A model generated the notes under the pieces. That model did no database searches. It was not told the origin of the DNA and was given only the letters and a program-made list of their open reading frames with translations. Shown here in pieces: positions 43,563 through 54,180 of a DNA stretch of 64,000 bases (the stretch's first letter is position 1; each line of letters begins with the position of its first letter). Location of the stretch: assembly GCA_032717465.1 (NCBI GenBank), contig CM064632.1, positions 27,848,314 through 27,912,313 of the forward strand, written 5' to 3'. The translations under genes were made by a program, and so were the position numbers. The stretch is from Coenobita brevimanus (Eukaryota; Arthropoda; Malacostraca; Decapoda; Coenobitidae).

Positions 43563-43784
43563 AACCTCCTGTTCCACTCTGGTAATGTGGAGTGAATCAA
43601 CGTCCTAATTTAGTTTAAAGATACCTCTGTGTAGATCTATATACAGCTTAAAGGGACTGGAATAAATTTATGCCTGCAGTCTACAGAGCTGACACTTCTG
43701 ACAAACCTAGATCCACAACAGCAATTCAGCTCTTGGAGGTATACCCACATAGTAATACTGTGTTTACGGTAAAAAAAAAAACAT

Positions 43785-43996
43785 TTACAACGTTGGGTGG
43801 TAACCATACAAACAAACAGATTCCTGGTGGGTTAGGACACACCAGCTGGGTTTGCATCCAAGGCTGGGTTGAGTAAGTGTTCTCATTAAGGCACTTAGGG
43901 GTTCCATCGGATTACTTTTCCTTCAATATTGGGATCAGGTAGCCTAGCCCAGGGCCCCTACGCTTCTGATGGGGCAAGAAATGAAAGAAGGATGAG
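43785..43996 (+). mobile_element. decayed copy of composite 'A + tRNA-like' SINE
   Basis: ACGTTGGGTGGTAACCATA is the end of repeat A. GGTTTGCATCCAAGGCTGGGTTGAG stands where the intact copy has its B-box region. CCTAGCCCAGGGCCCCTAC followed by TGATGGGGCAAG matches the 3' part of the copy at 62127-62345. The order is the same as in the copies near 62 kb. Confidence 0.6.
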
Positions 43997-44117
43997 GGCT
44001 GATAATAACTGACTGATGACGTTTGACTGACTGACTGACTGACGATGACGATGTTGATGATGATGAAAATGACGAGGAGGAGGAAATCACATACCTACGA
44101 GCATAAGCCCTCACTTA

Positions 44118-44218
44118 AAATGTCCGCCGAGGCCTAGTGTTTGAACCCCGCACTCGTAAAATAACGCCGATCACGTTACCAACACGCTACCAACGAGTTA
44201 GCTGAGTTTGGCCGCGTA
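44118..44218 (-). mobile_element. tRNA-like SINE head
   Basis: On the minus strand CTAACTCGTTGGTAGCGTGTTGG resembles a tRNA D-arm/A-box region, and GGGGTTCAAACACTAGGCC resembles a B box with acceptor. The anticodon arm does not fold cleanly, so it is treated as a SINE fragment and not a tRNA gene. Confidence 0.45.
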
Positions 44219-44735
44219 ATTCAGCCTAACACCAGGTGATTTTCAAGAACTGTGAAATCGAAGAGGCCACAGGCTTAATAACCTACCTTTATTAACTTCA
44301 CTCCTATCGTCGTCCTTACGTTTGTTATTCTGAGTACAAAAAAAAAAAAAAAAAAAAAATCAGATGAGAAATTATAGCAGTTCGAGCGTCAAAAATTATC
44401 ACTAACTTCATTTTATTTTATATATTATTATTATCATTATCATTTCTACTACTACTACTACTACTATTACACTGGTCTGCGTGATTATAAAGGTCAGGGA
44501 TATGTTTGCTGTTCTTGGGTCAGTTTCTTACGCTGATTCCGAAAATCGCATTATTTTTTATCAATCTGGTCAAATTTGGGAAATAAAATACCTTCTAGAA
44601 ATGATAACTTCCCGTTATATTGGTAGATGAGTGATTCGTCTAGTAGTTTAACTCAACTGCCATATATGTACAGGCTTTACAGGCAGTTCTAATAGATCGC
44701 AAGAAGGGTACAGTATACTAGGATAATTAGGTCTG
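44219..44735. other. no gene; A-run and ATT/ACT repeats
   Basis: A-run at 44338-44359 and ATT/CTA triplets at 44425-44470. Confidence 0.7.
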
Positions 44736-44739
44736 AATG

Positions 44740-46400
44740 GCCTCTCCAGGGATTTCCGCTTGTGCTGGGCAGACACCACATCCCTCTTTAGGCACCAGCA
44801 GTAGTCGGCCAGAAAGATGACTTCCCCTCGTCCTTAATAGTGTTCCTCCATCACTCGGATATCCTTGTGAAAACGGTCCCCTTGCTCTTCACTGAAGTCC
44901 CCACAATACTTTGGAAAAGAGTCCAGATGAGATCTGAGGAAGTGGATTTTCACCGACATGCGTGTATCTAGTCGGCGGAAACTCTCCATCAGCTTATCAA
45001 CAGCTTTCTCATACTCTGGACTATGGTGGTTGCCCAGAAAGTTCGCAATGATCGACTTCAGAGTCAGCCAAGCAGAGAGTTCAGAGGAATTCAATGATTC
45101 ATCACAGGGGGTGTCCTTGATGAGCTTTCTTATATGAGGGCCATCAGATATCCCCACTTTCAGTTTCTCTCTGCTTACGCATGGAAACTTCTGTCACAGA
45201 AAAGTGAATCTTCCACCTTCTTTGTCCAGTCCCTTCACGAAGTTCTTCATGAGACCCATTTTTATGTGCAGTGGTAGGAGTAGAATCTTGTGCGGTTAGA
45301 CTAGATGGTGGGACAGAACACTGTGTGAGCCGGGTTGTAGCCCATGTCTAGACGGCCATTCTCATCGGAAAAATGCTGGTCGTTTGCCTGGCTGTCCCAC
45401 AGGCACATGAAGCATGGATACTTTGTGCACCCACCTTGAAGTCCTAAGACGTGACCAACTACCTTGAGAGCTCCACAGATCAACCAACCATGTCCTTGTA
45501 GTTGACAGCAGACAGCAGACGTTCCATGCTGTTGTGAGTTTTCCCCATTTCAACTGGGTGTGCAACAGGGATCGAAGCGAACTTTTTGCCGTTGTTCAGA
45601 AGAACCGCCTTGAGATTCCTACTCTACGAGGTGATGAAAAGCCTCCATTCTGTAGAGTCATACTTCAAACCCATCACTTCAGTCAGGTAGGCGATGTTGT
45701 TGCTGTAAACGAGAGAAGATGCCTCATCAAAAGAGAAGTATTTTTGGAACTCTTTCTCTCGGTGTCGATACCAAAAGAACATTGTCTCCGGTGCCAGCAG
45801 ACGTTTCTCACGAAGGCGCGAACTCAGCAGCTGATCAGACTCCTCGGACAGGTTTAAGTCCTGCGTCAATTCGTTGAGCTCAGCTTGGCTCAGTGGCAGA
45901 GGTGGGTCAGTCTCGCTCATTGGCTCAAATGTACCAGACACGTCTGCATCGGTCGCATCTCCAGACTCAGAGTCGGACGACGATCCCATGTTGACATCAG
46001 GTTCAAGAACAGGAACATCTGGGCCATGGGGGACTGGCTTGATGGCCGATGGAATGTCAGGATACTGAACATGATGTTTGTTCTTGCGACTGATGCCCTG
46101 TAGATTCGTCATACAAAAATAACAGTCTGTGGTGTGATCTTTAACTTCCCTCCACATCATCGGAACACCAAATGGCATACTCTTCTTCGGTTTGTTCCTC
46201 CAATCCTGTAGGTTTTGAACACATGTTTTGCAACAGATATGAGGGGTGAACGGCTTATCCTGGTCGCCTAGTTTGACTCTGAAGTAAGTGTGATATGACT
46301 TCTTCACAAAATCTGTAATTCTCGCTTGACAGTCTGAAAGGGTCACATTTCCACAGAGACGGCAGAACCTGTCAGAGTGGTTCTTGTACTTTCAATTCAT
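44740..46400 (-). pseudogene. decayed member of an unnamed multicopy arthropod protein family
   Basis: The minus-strand fragments run in order. First comes a likely N-terminal zinc-binding module (HSDRFCRLCG near 46375, HICCKTCVQNL), then GVPMMWREVKDHTTDCYFC, then NIPSAIKPVPHGPDVPVLEP and an acidic Ser/Asp linker. LKAVLLNNG, WLICGALKVVGHVLGLQGG with a CTKYPCFMCLWDS motif, SVKIHFLRSHLDSFPKYCGDFSEEQGDRFHKDIRVMEEHY and LADYCWCLKRDVV follow. The longest open part is 240 codons (46346-45624). Internal stops and shifts occur near 45623, 45485, 45301 and 44833. I recognise this arrangement as a recurrent uncharacterised family in arthropod and cnidarian genomes, probably transposon-linked. I cannot name a biochemical function. 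Confidence 0.65.
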
Positions 46401-46665
46401 TGAAGTGACAATCCAGATCCGAAATGAAGAAAAGAAGGTCTTTTAAAGGCACCCGTGAGAATTTAGGACAAAAATATAGTTCACGAACACCGGTTCAATA
46501 ACACTATTTGAGCCATACATGCAGTTTTTTCAAATCTAGCATATCTAAAAAACCTGACCTGATTGAAGAAAATGGATTGCATTTCTGAATTTGGCGTGCG
46601 AAACTGATCTTAAATCAGCTGAAAAACCTCTGACCTTTGAAAAAAAGTTTTGAAACTCACGTCAC
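46401..46665. other. no gene recognised
   Basis: The stretch just upstream of the decayed gene. Nothing recognised. Confidence 0.5.
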
Positions 46666-46667
<2 letters not shown>

Positions 46668-46699
<32 letters not shown>

Positions 46700-46826
46700 A
46701 TCATTATTATTATTATTATTATTATTATTAATAATAATAATAATAATAATAATAATTATTATTATTATTATTATTATTAGTAGTAGTAGTAGCAGTAATA
46801 GTAATAGTAGTAGTAGTAGTAGTAGC

Positions 46827-46872
<46 letters not shown>

Positions 46873-46901
46873 TCATCATCATTATTTACTACTACTACTA
46901 C

Positions 46902-46941
<40 letters not shown>

Positions 46942-46946
46942 TATTG
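46668..46946. repeat. compound trinucleotide array (ATT/AAT/AGT/ACT)
   Basis: The repeat changes strand several times: ATT then AAT, ATT, AGT, then ACT and ATT. The arms are mutually complementary, so one strand can fold into a multi-armed structure. Poly-Leu, Ile, Ser, Asn and Tyr frames are artefacts. Confidence 0.97.
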
Positions 46947-47400
46947 GAAGGATGGAGAGGGACAAAGGAAAAACTTGATGGTAAGAAAGTTCATCCAATC
47001 ACTCCAATAATGTATATTTCAGTGTTTTCATGATCCCTCTTCAGACGACTGTATATCATTTTATTAAAGATCTCTATTGATAAAGAGGTTAATGAAGGAT
47101 TTACTCACATCCACCTAAAGTCAATAAAAATAAAGCAAATAATACGTCATCGGATTAATGGTCGTATATTAAGTGGCATAAGGGACTCCGATGCACCGTC
47201 TCTTAAGTGATTTAATTTGCACAGTGCACCTTAACATTCTCCAAAAAGTGTGCATCGGTAACAAACAAAAGGATAATGAAGTGTTAATGTGCAGACTAAC
47301 TCGTCGAGGAAATGATGTTACGAAGACTTCAAAGCTACTTAGAATACGCCCGTAAGGGATTTATTTCAAGAGAAGAAAAAGTGTTGGGAATTAAATCGGT
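46947..47400. other. no gene; one dispersed CAGACGACTGTAT repeat fragment
   Basis: TCAGACGACTGTATATCATTTTATTAAAG near 47040 is a diverged relative of the short dispersed family. A related block with CATCGGATTAATGG follows near 47149. Confidence 0.5.
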
Positions 47401-47429
47401 GTGATGGATGTAGAGTTGGATATGGACTG

Positions 47430-48095
47430 ACAGGTAAGACGGCAGGTAAGTAGACAGGTAGCCAGGCAGCCAGCAAAGATGATTGGTTGATTCGTCCACG
47501 TGCCTGGTATCACTTATAATAGCCTCGACCATGGTAAGTACGGTAGGTAGTTAGGCCAGTTGGTTGGTTAGTATCTTCATGTGCTTGGTATCGCTTCAAA
47601 TAAGGCCTTGACTGTGACATGGTAGGTAGATAGGTACACTGACTGGTTAGTTCCTGAAACCGGTATCGCCTTAAACAAAACCTTCACCGTAAAGTGGTAG
47701 GTACGTAGGTTGGCTGGTCAGCTCCTGTGCCTGGTACTGCCTCAAATAAAGTCTTGACTGTGACGTGGAAGTTAAGTATGTACGAAGGTAGGTAGGAAGG
47801 TAAGTAGATAGGTAGGTAGATGGTAGGTAGGTAGGTAGGTAGGTAGGTAGTTAGGTGGGTGGGTGGGTAGGTAGGTAGGTAGGTAGGTGGGTGGGTGGGT
47901 AGGTAGGTAGGTAAGCGATAGGTAGGTAGGTAGTTAAGTGATAAGTAGGTAGGTAGGTAGGTAGGTGATAGGTAGATAGGTAGGCAGGTGGTTGGTATAT
48001 AGGTAGGTAGGTGACAGATAGGTAGGTGATAGGCAGGTCGGTTCCTGCGCCTGGTATCGCCCCAAAGCCTTGACTGTGGTCCCTCTCGCTGTGAC
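47430..48095. repeat. TAGG-rich array with interspersed about 100-bp units
   Basis: At least five blocks of the type TGCCTGGTATCGCCTCAAATAAAGCCTTGACTGTGAC (near 47500, 47580, 47658, 47728 and 48050) are separated by TAGGTAGG stretches of very different length. A tandem unit has evidently been expanded internally by the tetranucleotide. The minus-strand 170-codon frame is an artefact. Confidence 0.85.
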
Positions 48096-48235
48096 AGTCT
48101 CCATTAATCAACACAGACGTCCAACACAGCGACCCCAGTGTTAATGAAACTTTCCCGTGTATAGTGGAGGGTGTGGTGGAGGGTGTAGGAAAAGAGGGAG
48201 GGTGTACGGGTGTACTGCAAGGGTAGATGGTGTTA

Positions 48236-48351
<116 letters not shown>

Positions 48352-48394
48352 CAGAGGCAGCACTCACACAGATGTCCATGTAGAGATGGTGATG

Positions 48395-48695
48395 ATCAGG
48401 CAGCGATGGGTGGGAGGGTAGGGAGTTTGGGCGAGGCAGGAATCTGGGTGAGGCAGGGATTGATGGGCGAGGCAGGTTTGTTACTAAGGCAGCGGTGTGA
48501 GTAAGGCAGGTTTATTACTGAGAAAGGTCTGTTAGTACGGCAAGGGATTGGGTGAGGGAGGGGTGTGGGTGAGGGAGGGGTATGCGTGAGGCAGGTTTGT
48601 GGTTGAGGCAGGAGTGGGTGAGTGAGGCAGGAGTGGGTGAGTGAGGCAAGAATGCGGTTGAGGCAAGGATGGGTGGGCGGGTGAGGCAGGAAATA
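48395..48695. repeat. GGTGAGGCAGG minisatellite
   Basis: Units of about 20-35 bp built on GGGTGAGGCAGG/GAGGGAGGGG. The Pro/Thr/His-rich minus-strand frames are artefacts. Confidence 0.85.
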
Positions 48696-48879
48696 AGGCA
48701 GACCACCCAGCCCCAACCCACACCACCCACCTGCTTGCTGGTCGTCCGTCACATTATCCTTTTTTCTCCACTGTATTCATTTTATATCGCATCTACACAC
48801 ATCACATTGCTTCCTCGGTTTACTGAACATCCCGTATTTGTTCCATATAATTTATTACATCTGTCCACGGTAATGTTTG

Positions 48880-49030
48880 TCAATGGTTTTAATTGTCCGC
48901 TTCTCCAGTTGTCCACTACACCAATTGTCCACCACACCAACTGTCCACCACACAACTGTCCACTACACCAACTGTCCATCGCATCAACTGTCCATCACAC
49001 CAATTGTCCCTATCAAAACTCTCCACTATC
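48880..49030. repeat. about 17-bp minisatellite (ACACCAACTGTCCACC)
   Basis: Eight to nine units of ACCAACTGTCCACCACA with small changes. Confidence 0.9.
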
Positions 49031-49774
49031 AATTGCCTCAGCATTCCTTGTCAACTACACTATTCACTGCATAATTTGTGAGCAGAAATATGTACTACAC
49101 AGAGTCACAAGCCACAGCACCAAACACTATGTCCTGAAGTTAACGCATGTCGCTTCACTGTGAAAGATTAACGCCGAAGCCTTTCCATGGACCTCGATTA
49201 CTTGAGGAGCTGACATGATAAAGATCTCAGTAGGTTTAGGTCACGGGTAAATCGCTGCAAGGTTAGATATGATACATTAGCTTAGGTTTGTGTTGCTTAT
49301 ACGTTAATAGATATTATAGAACTTTTCATTATAATCCGATGGCATAAAAATCAGCACAGAACAAGTAATAACTGAATAATTTGTTACTATTCACATTAAT
49401 ATGTCACTGCAACGCAACGCAACTCCGAAAGCACGTGCACTCAGCCCCAAAGACGCACAAACAGATGCAAGCAAAGAAGGTGGCACTCAGAGACCATGAA
49501 GTGAAGATTAGAAAGTATAGAGAAAGACTGTTATCCGAGACGAAAATACGCACAGCTACACAAACATGCTGGTTAATGCCTAACACAAACAACAGACAGC
49601 GCTGGGCTGCAAGGGAGGCTTAGCTGTCAGGAAGTAGCTTTAAGACCAGCTTTAAGGTTAATATATAATGCCAATCTAAAGCTACCCGTAACCGTCAGGC
49701 CGATGCAGGACGACTGCAGGAGAGTTTACAGAACTAGTTTATCCCGCCGTCCCTCGGCAAGGCATGTCTTAAGC
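49031..49774. other. no gene recognised
   Basis: An 80-codon plus-strand frame (49381-49623) is Lys/Arg-rich but shows no known motif. The sequence ends at the hAT target duplication. Confidence 0.5.
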
Positions 49775-50203
49775 CAAGGGTTCCCAACCTGGGGTACATG
49801 TACCCCCAGGGTATATTTGCACTTCTCAGGGGGTACATAGAGGTCTGAGAGAATAACCATGGTCTACAAGACATGATGTTCTAATCTACAGTCAGATTGC
49901 ACAAAATCGTGTTTTTATCAATTTCCTCATTTCAGGAAACAAAACATTTATTAAAATTATATCAGTGAGGTGACTATACATTTTTTTTTTTTCACTATTA
50001 TGCCACTTCCCGCGGCCCGCAATATGTATTTGACGTGCAACAATCAGGTATGTATACAGCGACTCGAGGCAGCGGTGGTACCGCCCCATAATGTCTTGAG
50101 TCGCATTCCTACTGAAGCTCACAGCTAGTGAAGGTGTGTTAACATTACTCGTCACCAGCACTGTCGCCGTAGTTTTGTTGCAAGTGTTGCATAAAAAGTT
50201 TAC

Positions 50204-50362
50204 TATACATAACAAGAACAATAAATGAAAATACAAGAATTTCCGTAATTAATAAAAAGATTATTTTTTAAATGTCGTATCGACATAATCTCTAAAAAAT
50301 ACATTTTTAAAAATTAATTTCAGAAATTCTTGTCTTTTCATTAATTGTTCTTGTTATGTATA
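50204..50362. repeat. 159-bp palindromic fold-back sequence
   Basis: The left arm from TATACATAACAAGAACAAT to ACAAGAATTTC pairs with the right arm from GAAATTCTTGTC to TTGTTCTTGTTATGTATA. Part of the arms beyond the first 40 bp also pairs (AATTAATAAAAA versus TTTTTAAAAATTAAT). It lies inside the hAT element and could be a nested MITE. Confidence 0.85.
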
Positions 50363-50509
50363 GATAACGTTTGTCAATATTAAGGACTTGCACAACAGCT
50401 GGGGCCTCAGTTCTAATGATAATATTGGGTTCCTATCATCATATGCTTCACTGCTTTATTCTTTCCACCACAAATGGATTATTGTTTTTTGGCATTATAC
50501 TGAACAAAA

Positions 50510-50585
50510 ACTTAACCTAACCTAACCCATATGTGTTTGGGGGCTATTAGAAAGGTTAGGTTAGGTTTTTTGGTTAGGTTAATGC

Positions 50586-50645
<60 letters not shown>
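50510..50645. repeat. inverted TTAGG-like pair followed by (AT)n
   Basis: CTTAACCTAACCTAACCC and GGTTAGGTTAGG/GGTTAGGTTAATGC flank a short loop. A (AT)n array follows at 50590-50642. Confidence 0.8.
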
Positions 50646-50647
<2 letters not shown>

Positions 50648-50929
50648 GGCAGAAAAAAAAAATACACAGATTTCATAATAAAATAATATAAAATTAATAT
50701 ATCAATTTTTGATCCTTAAGTTTTAGGGGTACATGGGAACCTGTCAGAATGCCCACGGGGTACAGAGGAACAAGAAGATTGGGAACCTCTGTCTTAAACG
50801 AAGAGAACGGTGAGGGGGGGGGTCTCTCTTGACTAGTTAGAATGCAAAACGCGTAAACGCAGAACCAGTTACATTGATTGAAATTATAATTCAGTATCTG
50901 GCCGACTTCTGACTGACTGGCATGATGAT

Positions 50930-51795
50930 ATGACTGAACTGATATGACATAACATGACAACAGTAAATTGAAAACAACACTTATTTAACGTGACGACAGT
51001 TATAGCGTGACAAAACAGCGCTAACAAGATTTGACAAGACATGGCAGCACTGATATGTCATGCATGAGATGACATATTATGGCAGCACTGATGTCATACG
51101 AGATTACATGACATGATATTTTAAAAACTGATGACAACACTGACACGCCACACGTGACATGAAAACAATGACATGACAGGAAAGGACTAGCATGACACGT
51201 CAAGGTGGCTCTGGCATGAGAACTTATGACAGCAATGGCATGGCGTGACAGTACAACATGCACATGTCTCCACTGACATGTCACGACAAGAGGACAGTGT
51301 GAGATGACATTACATAGCAGCACTGACCAAGCATGTGATTACAAGACATGATAGCACTGACATGACGTACATGATATTACAGCAATGATATGGCATACCA
51401 TGACACACATGACATGACAGGACTGACATGGCGTAAGACAACTCAGGCATGAGATGACATGACAGGACTGACATGGCATAAGACAACACTGGCATGAGAT
51501 AACAATACTGACATGACATGAAGATAGCACTGACATGTCATGACATGATAGCACTGGCTAGACATACATGACAGAACATGACTTTACAGCACTGATATTA
51601 CGTGGCATGGCTGAACTGACATGACATGACATGACAAAACAGCACTGACATAAGATAACGCGACATGGCACCACTAATATGACATGACATATGGCAGCAC
51701 TGACATTACGTGACGACTGCACTGAAACGACTTATGAGATGCCATGACAAGACATGCCGTGAAATTATTTACTTGACATGGTCACAGAAGCAACA
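50930..51795. repeat. ACATGACAGCACTGACATG minisatellite, left block
   Basis: Irregular units of 20-35 bp made of TGACATGACA, AGCACTGACATG and GATGACATTACA. The same array resumes at 56452-56800 beyond the CR1/L2 LINE. Frames here are repetitive Cys/His/Met/Ser and not genes. Confidence 0.9.
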
Positions 51796-52107
51796 TACTC
51801 GAAATGATATAAGAACATAAGAAGAGAGGATAACTGCAGTAGGCCGGTTGGCCCATGCTAGGCAGCTCCTAGAAGAGTAACTGAACTACTAGAATGAGAT
51901 AAGGATAGCAAAGAAGAAGGCTCTCCCCCGCCCTCCAAACCCTCCAGCCGAAGCCGGCAGAAAAAAGTCAGAAAGAACACCACGCCGTATAGAAAAACTG
52001 GCGTGGACATTTTACAGGAAAGTGTGAAAGGAGAATAGAGACTATCATAGTGTAACCTGAAAAGAAAAAATTTTTGAATTAGTATTGGTTATAAGATTTT
52101 CTTTATT

Positions 52108-54180
52108 CTATATCCACCCCTTATTTGTCATATGCTTATCTAGCCTATGCTTGAAACTCTCAATGGAAGAGGCAGCAACTACCTTACTAGGTAGCTTATT
52201 CCATTCGTCTACTACTCTATTACCAAACCAATTTCTACCGATTTCCTTACTGAAACGGAATTTTTCTAGTTTGAAACCATTATTTCTAGTTCTATCCTGT
52301 ATGCTCACTTTAAGTACCTTGCTAATATCTCCCTTATTTATACCATTCATCCACTTAAACACCTCAATTAAGTCTCCCCTTACTCTACGCCTCTCTAGCG
52401 AATGCAGACTTAGTCTTTTCAGTCTGTCTTCATATGACAGGTTCCGGACGTCATGTATCATTTTAGTCATTCTTCTCTGTACATTTTCTAACGAATTAAT
52501 ATCCATTCTATAGTAAGGACACCAAAATTGTACTGCGTAGTCTAAATGTGGCCTTACTAATGCTAGATAAAGTTTTAGTATTACTTTAGATGATCTATTG
52601 CTCACGCTTCTCGAAATAAATCCTAGGACCCTATTTGCTTTATTTCTCGCATTAATGCACTGTTGCCTTGGTTTAAGGTCGTTACTAATCATAACTCCTA
52701 GATCTCTCTCGCATTCCGATTTGCTAATTTCTTTGTTATCTAAGCTGTATTTAGTATCTCCAATGGTCTTGCCTACGTTAAGTACTTTACATTTTTCAAC
52801 GTTAAATTCCATTTGCCAAGTTTTAGACCATTTGGACAATGTATCGAGGTCTTTCTGTAAGTTATGGCAATCGTCAGTCGAATTAATGATACGCCCTATT
52901 TTTGTATCGTCGGCAAATTTGCTGATGCTGCTATTGACTCCTAAGTCTAGATCATTTATATATATGATAAATAATAAGGGACCGAGTACTGAACCCTGTG
53001 GTACACCGCTAGTTACTAATCCCCAGTCCGACTTAGTTCCATTTATTAATACTCTCTGCTTTCGTCCTTTCAGCCAGGATTCTATCCATTTTAAGATATC
53101 GCCGTCTATACCGTGTGCTCGAACCTTTCTAACTAACCTTTCGTGTGGGACCCTATCAAAAGCTTTACTAAAGTCCAGATAAATAACATCGTAAGCTTTA
53201 TCACTATCTACTGCCTCATAGACCTCCGAGTAGAATGACAAATTTGTGAGGCAGGATCGTCCTTGCCTGAATCCGTGCTGACTTTCGTTTATAAGATTAA
53301 ATCTTTCTAAGTGTTCTCTAATCTTATTTGCCAAAATTGACTCTAACATTTTTCCTACTATTGACGTTAGACTTATCGGACGATAATTCGACGCAGCTGA
53401 TTTATCACCCTTTTTAAAGATGGGCACTACGTTTGCGGTTTTCCACGCCTCTGGAACTTCTCCTGAACTTAAAGAGTCATTAAATAACGTTAAAAGTGGC
53501 TGACATACTCGTAATTCTTCTTTGGTTTCTTTTATAATTTTTGCATATATATCGTCCGGACCTGGCGATTTTTGAGGTTTTAACTTATTAATTTCTTTCA
53601 ATACGTCCTCCTTACTAATGGTTATTTTACTAAGAATATTTTCTGTATTCTCATGGTAAATATTTGCTGCTTGAGGGACCAGGCTTAGATTTTCCTTGGT
53701 GAATACTGATATGAAATAATTATTTAGGATGGAGCACATTTCTTTATCTTCACTGGTAATGTCACCTGATTCTGTTCTGAGTGGTCCTATCCTATCTTTA
53801 TTTTTCGTTCGGTACATTTGATAAAAACCCTTGGGGTTTTCTTTTGATTCACTGGCAACCTTAATTTCATAACTTCTCTTTGCTTTTCTTATCTCCCTCT
53901 TTACTTCTCTATTTAAAATTGTGTACCGGTTACGTAAGTGTTCCTCTCCACGTTTTATTTTTCTATATATTCCTTTCCTTTGGCCTATGAGAGATTTTAA
54001 TCTGTTGTTTAACCATCTAGGTTCCGAATTATTAGTTCTAAACGGTTTTGAAGGAATATATCTATCTTGGCCTCCGTGTATTATATTTATTAACTCGTTA
54101 TACTTCTCACTGGTTGAACGTCTGCTTGGTACTGTAGCTGAGTTAATTTCCGTCACCTGGACTACATTCCTATCTACCAC
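52108..54180 (-). CDS. LINE ORF2, reverse transcriptase part
   Basis: 690 codons in one frame after the insertion; the residue before DRNVVQ marks the resumption. A linker with KRSYEIKVA leads into RT. Motifs are AWKTANVVPIFKKGDKS, NYRPISLTSIVGKMLE, QHGFRQGRSCLTNL, the motif A YLDFSKAFDRVPHERL, GVPQGSVLGPLLFIIYINDL and the catalytic SKFADDTKIG. A thumb and C-terminal region with RRMTKMIHDVRNLSYEDRLKRLSLHSLERRR follows. It reads like an intact CR1/L2 RT and ends cleanly at 52108. It would be functional only as part of a continuous ORF2. Confidence 0.9.
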   Translation of the reverse strand: MVDRNVVQVTEINSATVPSRRSTSEKYNELINIIHGGQDRYIPSKPFRTNNSEPRWLNNRLKSLIGQRKGIYRKIKRGEEHLRNRYTILNREVKREIRKAKRSYEIKVASESKENPKGFYQMYRTKNKDRIGPLRTESGDITSEDKEMCSILNNYFISVFTKENLSLVPQAANIYHENTENILSKITISKEDVLKEINKLKPQKSPGPDDIYAKIIKETKEELRVCQPLLTLFNDSLSSGEVPEAWKTANVVPIFKKGDKSAASNYRPISLTSIVGKMLESILANKIREHLERFNLINESQHGFRQGRSCLTNLSFYSEVYEAVDSDKAYDVIYLDFSKAFDRVPHERLVRKVRAHGIDGDILKWIESWLKGRKQRVLINGTKSDWGLVTSGVPQGSVLGPLLFIIYINDLDLGVNSSISKFADDTKIGRIINSTDDCHNLQKDLDTLSKWSKTWQMEFNVEKCKVLNVGKTIGDTKYSLDNKEISKSECERDLGVMISNDLKPRQQCINARNKANRVLGFISRSVSNRSSKVILKLYLALVRPHLDYAVQFWCPYYRMDINSLENVQRRMTKMIHDVRNLSYEDRLKRLSLHSLERRRVRGDLIEVFKWMNGINKGDISKVLKVSIQDRTRNNGFKLEKFRFSKEIGRNWFGNRVVDEWNKLPSKVVAASSIESFKHRLDKHMTNKGWI

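Larger units (their letters stand above)
49775..50791. mobile_element. non-autonomous hAT-like transposon
   Basis: Ends CAAGGGTTCCCAACC (left) and, reverse-complemented, CAGAGGTTCCCAATC (right) follow the CAGxGxTTCCCAACC pattern of many hAT elements. GGGTACAT also occurs near both ends. The 8-bp flanks TCTTAAGC (49767-49774) and TCTTAAAC (50792-50799) differ at one base. The interior has no hAT transposase but contains a 159-bp palindrome and an inverted TTAGG-like pair. The TIR and TSD support is good, although both have begun to decay. Confidence 0.8.
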
